Positions 59,563 through 64,000 of a stretch of 64,000 nucleotides of DNA are shown piece after piece. The stretch is from the NCBI RefSeq assembly GCF_016587375.1, contig NZ_BNJG01000003.1:372001-436000 (forward strand), in the 5' to 3' direction. The translations under genes were made by a program, and so were the position numbers. Position 1 is the stretch's first letter, and the number at the start of each line of letters is the position of its first letter. The DNA is from Ktedonobacter robiniae (GTDB lineage: Bacteria > Chloroflexota > Ktedonobacteria > Ktedonobacterales > Ktedonobacteraceae). The notes under the pieces are model-generated. The model made no database searches, was not told where the DNA came from, and was given only the letters and a program-made list of their open reading frames with translations.

Positions 59563-60957
59563 ATGGCGACGGCCAATGACAACATCACACGCTCACGCAT
59601 GGGACCTGTTATCTTTTCAAGCACTCTGGGCACGGCTATTGAATGGTATGATTTCTTCCTATATGGAACGATGGCAACCCTCGTCTTCCCCAAGCTTTTC
59701 TTTCCTGGCTCGGACCAGGTAGTTGGTACCCTCCTAGCACTATTCACCTTCCTGGTTGGCTTTATCGCGCGCCCCTTCGGTGGAGCGCTCTTTGGCCACC
59801 TGGGCGACCGCATCGGTCGCAAATCTACACTTATCGCAACGCTCTTGTTGATGGGTATCTCGACGCTGCTCATCGGTTTCTTGCCTGGCTATACGGCGAT
59901 AGGTATTGCCGCACCCGTGATTCTTGTACTACTACGCCTCGGCCAGGGGCTGGGTGTGGGCGGCGAGTGGGGTGGCTCAGTCCTGCTGGCACTTGAATAC
60001 GGTCATAAAGAACGCAGAGGCTTCTGGGCTAGCTGGCCACAGATGGGCGCGCCCCTCGGCCTGGTGCTCTCCACTATCGTGGCCAACGTTGTGCAGTCCT
60101 ATACCGGAGCCAGTTTCCTCGACTGGGGTTGGCGCATCCCCTTCTTTGTCAGCGCACTCCTGATCATTGTTGGCCTCTACATCCGCTTAAGCGTGCTGGA
60201 GACTCCACTTTTCGCGCAGCTCAAAGAGCAGAAGCGTGAAGCCAAGGCTCCGCTCGTCGAGGCTTTCCGCCACAGCACACCGGAGATCCTACTCAGCGCC
60301 GGCTCCCGCTTCATTGAGCAGGCACCTTTCTACCTGTTCGTGACCTTTGTCATCACCTATGGCCTGGATAAACTGGCCTTGGATAAGACGTTTATCCTCA
60401 ACGCCATCACAGTCGGCTCCATTCTGGAGATGATCACTATCCCACTCTTTGGGCATCTCTCCGACCGCTTCGGGCGGCGCAAATGGTACCTGATCGGCTG
60501 CGTGCTTATGGCAATTTTCGCCTTCCCGTACTTCCTGTTGATGAACGCGGGAACAGTTACCTTCTTCATCGCGGTCGTTCTCTCTCTTGCTATCTTCCAC
60601 TCCTGGGTCTATGGTCCACAGGCGGCGCTCATCGCCGAACGCTTTGGCACCCGCTCTCGCTATAGCGGCGCCTCGCTTGGCTACCAGCTAGCCGCGCCCT
60701 TCGCTGGTGGCCTGGCTCCGATCATCGCCCTCTTGCTCCTGACCGGAAAAAGCAGCCTCTCTGCCCTTGGTCTGAGCACAGTCGTAGTTAACATCGGAGC
60801 GGGTTCCTGGCAGGCGGTCGCAATCTACATGGTCGTACTTGCAGTCATCTCCTTTGCCTCGGTTCTGGGCCTTAAGGAATTGACAAAATCAGATATCTCA
60901 GGTGCCGAGGCACCTATAGCCAATGAGCCGGAGATAAGCCTGACTCCCGCCGATTAA
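59563..60957 (+). CDS. MFS transporter, metabolite:H+ symporter (MHS) type, first copy
   Basis: 464 aa, twelve helices, GGAGGG before the ATG. Opening GTAIEWYDFFLYGTMATLVFPKLFF and the loop GHLGDRIGRKSTLI are typical of ProP/ShiA/KgtP-like transporters for small organic acids or osmolytes. QGLGVGGEWGGSVLLALEY is the helix-5 block. It resembles the next gene closely in motifs, suggesting tandem duplication or related substrates. Confidence 0.93.
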   Translation: MATANDNITRSRMGPVIFSSTLGTAIEWYDFFLYGTMATLVFPKLFFPGSDQVVGTLLALFTFLVGFIARPFGGALFGHLGDRIGRKSTLIATLLLMGISTLLIGFLPGYTAIGIAAPVILVLLRLGQGLGVGGEWGGSVLLALEYGHKERRGFWASWPQMGAPLGLVLSTIVANVVQSYTGASFLDWGWRIPFFVSALLIIVGLYIRLSVLETPLFAQLKEQKREAKAPLVEAFRHSTPEILLSAGSRFIEQAPFYLFVTFVITYGLDKLALDKTFILNAITVGSILEMITIPLFGHLSDRFGRRKWYLIGCVLMAIFAFPYFLLMNAGTVTFFIAVVLSLAIFHSWVYGPQAALIAERFGTRSRYSGASLGYQLAAPFAGGLAPIIALLLLTGKSSLSALGLSTVVVNIGAGSWQAVAIYMVVLAVISFASVLGLKELTKSDISGAEAPIANEPEISLTPAD

Positions 60958-60980
60958 CATTACCACGCCCGGCGTAAGTT

Positions 60981-61064
60981 TTCGCGCCTGCGGCGCTCAT
61001 AGGTAAGAGATGGTGGTGTGATGGATGGGCAAATGCCTATCCATCACACCACCATCTCTTACCT
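60981..61064. repeat. Family I motif plus long hairpin, copy 4
   Basis: Motif TTCGCGCCTGCGGCGCTCAT (60981-61000) directly followed by a 30-bp stem with one wobble (61001-61030 / 61035-61064), loop AAAT. Lies between two MFS genes on the same strand. Confidence 0.88.
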
Positions 61065-61196
61065 GGAGGCGAGCTCACGAGCCGAGAAGTCCAGTTGCCG
61101 CAGACACAAGTATTGACGAAATGCACATACCTCTGGTATGAATGTCAGCAAGAAAACGTATACGAGCTATTTCTAGCCGGAGGGAGGTGCAGCACA

Positions 61197-62528
61197 GTGG
61201 CATTACCTGCGAAAAACGCGACGCCTATCACCTTTCGTGAGATGCTGCCCCTGATCAGCGCCAGCACTATTGGCGCTTCTATCGAGTGGTTTAATTTCTT
61301 TCTGTATGGCTTCCTGGCGGTGACGGTCTTTCCCCAGCTTTTCTTTCCCACACTCGATCCCTCTGCCGGCGCCATCGCGGCCTTCACGACCAACTTTGTG
61401 GGCTTTGCCGCCCGCCCCATTGGCGGAGCCTTCTTCGGCTGGTTTGGCGACCGCATTGGTCGCAAGTCTACCCTGGTCGCGACCCTCTTGCTCATGGGCA
61501 CAGCTACGATCTTGATGGGCATTTTGCCAGGTTACGCGGAAATCGGGATCGCGGCCCCCATCCTGCTCTCGCTGCTCCGCTTCCTTCAAGGTATGGCCCT
61601 TGGTGGAGAATGGAGCGGCTCAATCCTCCTGTGTATGGAACATGGTGATGATCAGCGGCGCGGCTTCTGGACAAGCTGGCCACAGACAAGCGTGCCTATT
61701 GGCCTGGCCCTCTCCGCGCTGGCTGTGCTGCTCTTTCAGCAGCTCTATCCAGGTGAGGCCTTCACCAGCATTGGCTGGCGCATCCCCTGCCTCATGAGTT
61801 CTGCGCTGATAATCATTGGTCTATACATCCGCTTGCATATCCCAGAGACTCCGGCCTTTCAGCGTATTAAAGAGGCGCAGCAGATCGCTAAAGCGCCCCC
61901 GCTTGAGGTTCTTTATTCTCACTGGCGCGAGGTTTGCCTGTGCGCCCTGCTTCGTTCAGCCGAGAATGCCCCCTTCTACCTTTTTACCGTGTTTGTGCTC
62001 TCTTATGGGGCCACAGTCATCCAGCTAGATTCCAGCCTTCTCTATACCGGGATCTTCTTTTCGGCAATCATCACCTTCGTCACCATCCCTATTTTTGCCC
62101 TCATCTCTGACCACATTGGACGCAAGCGCTGGTTCATGTTGGGCGTAATTCTTATGGCACTCTTCGCCGTTCCTTATTTTGCCTTGCTTCAATCTAGAAA
62201 TCCACTCCTGGTGGTCTTCGCCATCGTTTTCTCCATCGGCATCTGCATTAGCTGGCTCTATGGGCCAGAGGCGAGCTTGATCGCGGAGCACTTTGGCCCC
62301 CGTTTGCGCTACAGTGGCGCCTCATTGGGGTATCAACTGGCTTCTATCACAGCAGGGGGACCAGCGCCTATCATCGCCACCTACCTCCTCTCACTCCACA
62401 GCCCGCTTACTGCTGGCCTTCCACCTTACATATTCATTGCCTTATATATAGTGTGTATGGCAGTCATCTCCCTTCTGGCCGCCCTCCCACTCAAAGAGTA
62501 TGCTGGCCAACAACCTGCGAATGACTGA
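61197..62528 (+). CDS. MFS transporter, MHS type, second copy
   Basis: 443 aa from the GTG at 61197, with GGAGGGAGG 8 nt upstream; the frame opens at 61095 but without a ribosome site and with Cys-rich unlikely residues. Twelve helices. GASIEWFNFFLYGFL, GWFGDRIGRKSTLV and QGMALGGEWSGSILLCMEHG match the previous transporter closely. Substrate unknown. The convergent LysR gene may regulate either this pair or the DHA2 gene. Confidence 0.92.
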   Translation: MALPAKNATPITFREMLPLISASTIGASIEWFNFFLYGFLAVTVFPQLFFPTLDPSAGAIAAFTTNFVGFAARPIGGAFFGWFGDRIGRKSTLVATLLLMGTATILMGILPGYAEIGIAAPILLSLLRFLQGMALGGEWSGSILLCMEHGDDQRRGFWTSWPQTSVPIGLALSALAVLLFQQLYPGEAFTSIGWRIPCLMSSALIIIGLYIRLHIPETPAFQRIKEAQQIAKAPPLEVLYSHWREVCLCALLRSAENAPFYLFTVFVLSYGATVIQLDSSLLYTGIFFSAIITFVTIPIFALISDHIGRKRWFMLGVILMALFAVPYFALLQSRNPLLVVFAIVFSIGICISWLYGPEASLIAEHFGPRLRYSGASLGYQLASITAGGPAPIIATYLLSLHSPLTAGLPPYIFIALYIVCMAVISLLAALPLKEYAGQQPAND

Positions 62529-62560
62529 GACACGAAACAAACTTCTAGCCCACACGCTAC

Positions 62561-63451
62561 CTAGTGGAGATCTGGTGTCGCCTCACGCGCCACCGAGAGA
62601 AAATTTTGGATAAGCCTGGAATGGGTGTCACTCCGCCAGGCCACAGCCACCTCCGTTATAGGCGCATCACCCTCCAGTTCGCGATAGACCACGCCCTGGC
62701 TACGAATATTTTGCGTCGAGAGAGGCACCAGGGAGACGCCAATGCCAGCGGCAACCATACCCACAATGGCATGCATCTGCGTGACCTCCTGAACGACATT
62801 GGGCGTAAAACCATAGCCCAGGCATAGCTTCATGAGATACACATGATAGCCCGACCCCTGTTGACGCGATTGCAAGACAAAGGGCTCCTGTGCCAGCAAA
62901 GCTCCTGGAATTCGCTCATAGGCTGCCAATAGATGCTGCTCTGGCAAGACACATACAATGGGTTCGCGTCGCACAACCTGTACGCTTACCCATGGTGCGT
63001 TAATAGGCAGGCGGATAAGTCCAATCTGGATAGCACCCTCCTCTAAAGCACGCAATTGCTCATGCGTCGTCAATTCACGCAGGGCTACCTCAACCTGCGG
63101 GAAGCGCTCACGAAACAGATGCAACATCAAGGGCAAGACATCATACGTACTAGAGCTAATATAGCCAATAACAAGCCGCCCCGCCTCGCCTCGGTGCGCC
63201 CTCTGGGCAGCCTGCTTTGCCTCCTGCACCTGGATAAGTACCTGCCGGGCCGCATCAAGAAAGACGCTACCCGCATCCGTTAATTCTACAGAGCGCTTCG
63301 TCCTCAGGAAAAGCGGGAAGCCCAGCTCCTCCTCCAACTGCTGAATCTGCTGACTCAATGATGGCTGCATAATTGCTAAGCGCGTTGCGGCCCGCCCAAA
63401 GTGCAGCTCCTCAGCAACAGCCACAAAATAGCGTAAATGCCGTAGTTCCAT
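62561..63451 (-). CDS. LysR-family transcriptional regulator
   Basis: 296 aa. N-terminal HTH: LRHLRYFVAVAEELHFGRAATRLAIMQPSLSQQIQQLEEELGFPLFLRTKR. C-terminal periplasmic-binding-like domain (~90-290) binds a small-molecule inducer. It is divergent from the DHA2 transporter gene at 63592, the usual layout for a LysR target. Confidence 0.94.
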   Translation of the reverse strand: MELRHLRYFVAVAEELHFGRAATRLAIMQPSLSQQIQQLEEELGFPLFLRTKRSVELTDAGSVFLDAARQVLIQVQEAKQAAQRAHRGEAGRLVIGYISSSTYDVLPLMLHLFRERFPQVEVALRELTTHEQLRALEEGAIQIGLIRLPINAPWVSVQVVRREPIVCVLPEQHLLAAYERIPGALLAQEPFVLQSRQQGSGYHVYLMKLCLGYGFTPNVVQEVTQMHAIVGMVAAGIGVSLVPLSTQNIRSQGVVYRELEGDAPITEVAVAWRSDTHSRLIQNFLSVAREATPDLH

Positions 63452-63591
63452 TCTCGTAAATCCCCTCTCATAGATTTTACCTATGAATCTTACCAGAATT
63501 ATCTATTGGACATATATACGTTGAGAATTTTATACTTAAATAACCACAGCGTATGCAAAAGCACTTATTAAAACACACATGGGAGATCTCT

Positions 63592-64000
63592 ATGCCCTCT
63601 AGCTATGAACAAGATACTGGATCACATATGCATGTTAAAGCATCTTCACCTGCGGCCCCATTCCAGGAACCACGTTATACAGCCGTCGAGACCTATAAAG
63701 GCCTTGAGACATCATCCCCTGCAGTCAATAAATGGATCATTCTGGCTCTGGCCGCCTCGTCCAACTTTATGACGACGCTTGATGGCTCTATTATCAATAT
63801 TGGTTTACCTACTATCGCACGTACCTTTCATACAGGCATCAGTGGATCTACTGAGTGGATCATCATTGGTTATCTCGTCATCATTGCCGCGACCCTGCTT
63901 ACCTTTGGCCGGCTGGCTGATATCCTTGGGCGCAAACCTATTTTCCTGGCGGGATTGGCTATTTTTGTCCTGGGATCAGCGCTCTGCGGACTGGCGCCCT
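63592..64000 (+). CDS. DHA2-family MFS drug transporter, 3' truncated by window edge
   Basis: The first ~136 residues are visible. A ~45-residue polar N-terminal tail precedes helix 1 (ILALAASSNFMTTLDGSIINIGLPTI), the DHA2 motif with Asp in LDGSIINI, and the helix 2-3 loop GRLADILGRKPIF. These 14-TM transporters use the proton gradient to export drugs. Divergent from LysR. Confidence 0.9.
   Translation, partial: MPSSYEQDTGSHMHVKASSPAAPFQEPRYTAVETYKGLETSSPAVNKWIILALAASSNFMTTLDGSIINIGLPTIARTFHTGISGSTEWIIIGYLVIIAATLLTFGRLADILGRKPIFLAGLAIFVLGSALCGLAP

Overview
The window looks like chromosomal DNA of a Ktedonobacteria-type member of the Chloroflexota. This is inference from gene content: GC appears moderate, and there are F420/LLM-type oxidoreductases, an MmyB-type regulator beside an SDR, a zinc-ribbon Ser/Thr kinase, a HEARO-like IS200/IS605 remnant, and glyA and thrS under ZTP and T-box control. 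No rRNA, tRNA or CRISPR array was recognised. The first and last genes are cut by the window edges.

Layout. 1-3.2 kb: an ABC-2 permease (5' cut) followed by a NarL-type two-component pair, resembling antibiotic-sensing ABC/two-component loci. 3.3-12.9 kb: an orphan peptide-type solute-binding lipoprotein, a class-V aminotransferase, glyA behind a ZTP (pfl) riboswitch, a PAS/GAF histidine kinase, a TetR regulator divergent from an LLM oxidoreductase, and a membrane protein. 13-19 kb: a minus-strand redox cluster made of an HPP membrane protein, a small two-TM protein, a Tat-type Rieske protein, a 4Fe-4S protein, a nitrate-reductase-like molybdopterin enzyme and a cytochrome-b-like membrane subunit. 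19-25 kb: P450, an atypical histidine phosphatase, a hemolysin-III protein and a GH13 glycosidase. 25.4-26.2 kb: a bacteriorhodopsin-like microbial rhodopsin with Asn at the proton-donor position. 26-33 kb: an SDR lacking its Tyr/Lys dyad, MmyB, a glycosyltransferase/acyltransferase pair (possibly lipid or carotenoid glycoside), a renalase-like flavoprotein, a DUF1269 protein and an AI-2E transporter. 34.8-36 kb: an IS630 element between two GNAT genes, with a candidate -1 frameshift site.

37-45.8 kb: thrS with a full T-box leader; a DUF4395 gene (frameshifted) with a thioredoxin; a three-gene flavinylation operon (FMN-binding protein, ApbE, NqrB/RnfD-FNR fusion); and threonine ammonia-lyase. 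46-52.6 kb: a MoaD-like/BNR-repeat pair (the BNR gene frameshifted), a small IS200/IS605 element carrying a HEARO/omega-RNA-like sequence, then an overlapping MarR/heterodimeric ABC exporter operon. 52.7-64 kb: a kinase/beta-helix fusion, a fatty acid desaturase, an OmpR-type two-component system, two MHS-type MFS transporters, a LysR regulator and the start of a DHA2 drug transporter.

Two families of intergenic repeats run through the window. Family I is a 20-bp GC-rich motif followed within 0-5 bp by a long, nearly perfect hairpin whose stem sequence differs at each site. Family II is a roughly 100-120 bp unit with inverted ends. Many other genes end in perfect 15-32 bp stems without strong T tracts, and two such hairpins lie in divergent intergenic regions where a terminator role makes no sense.
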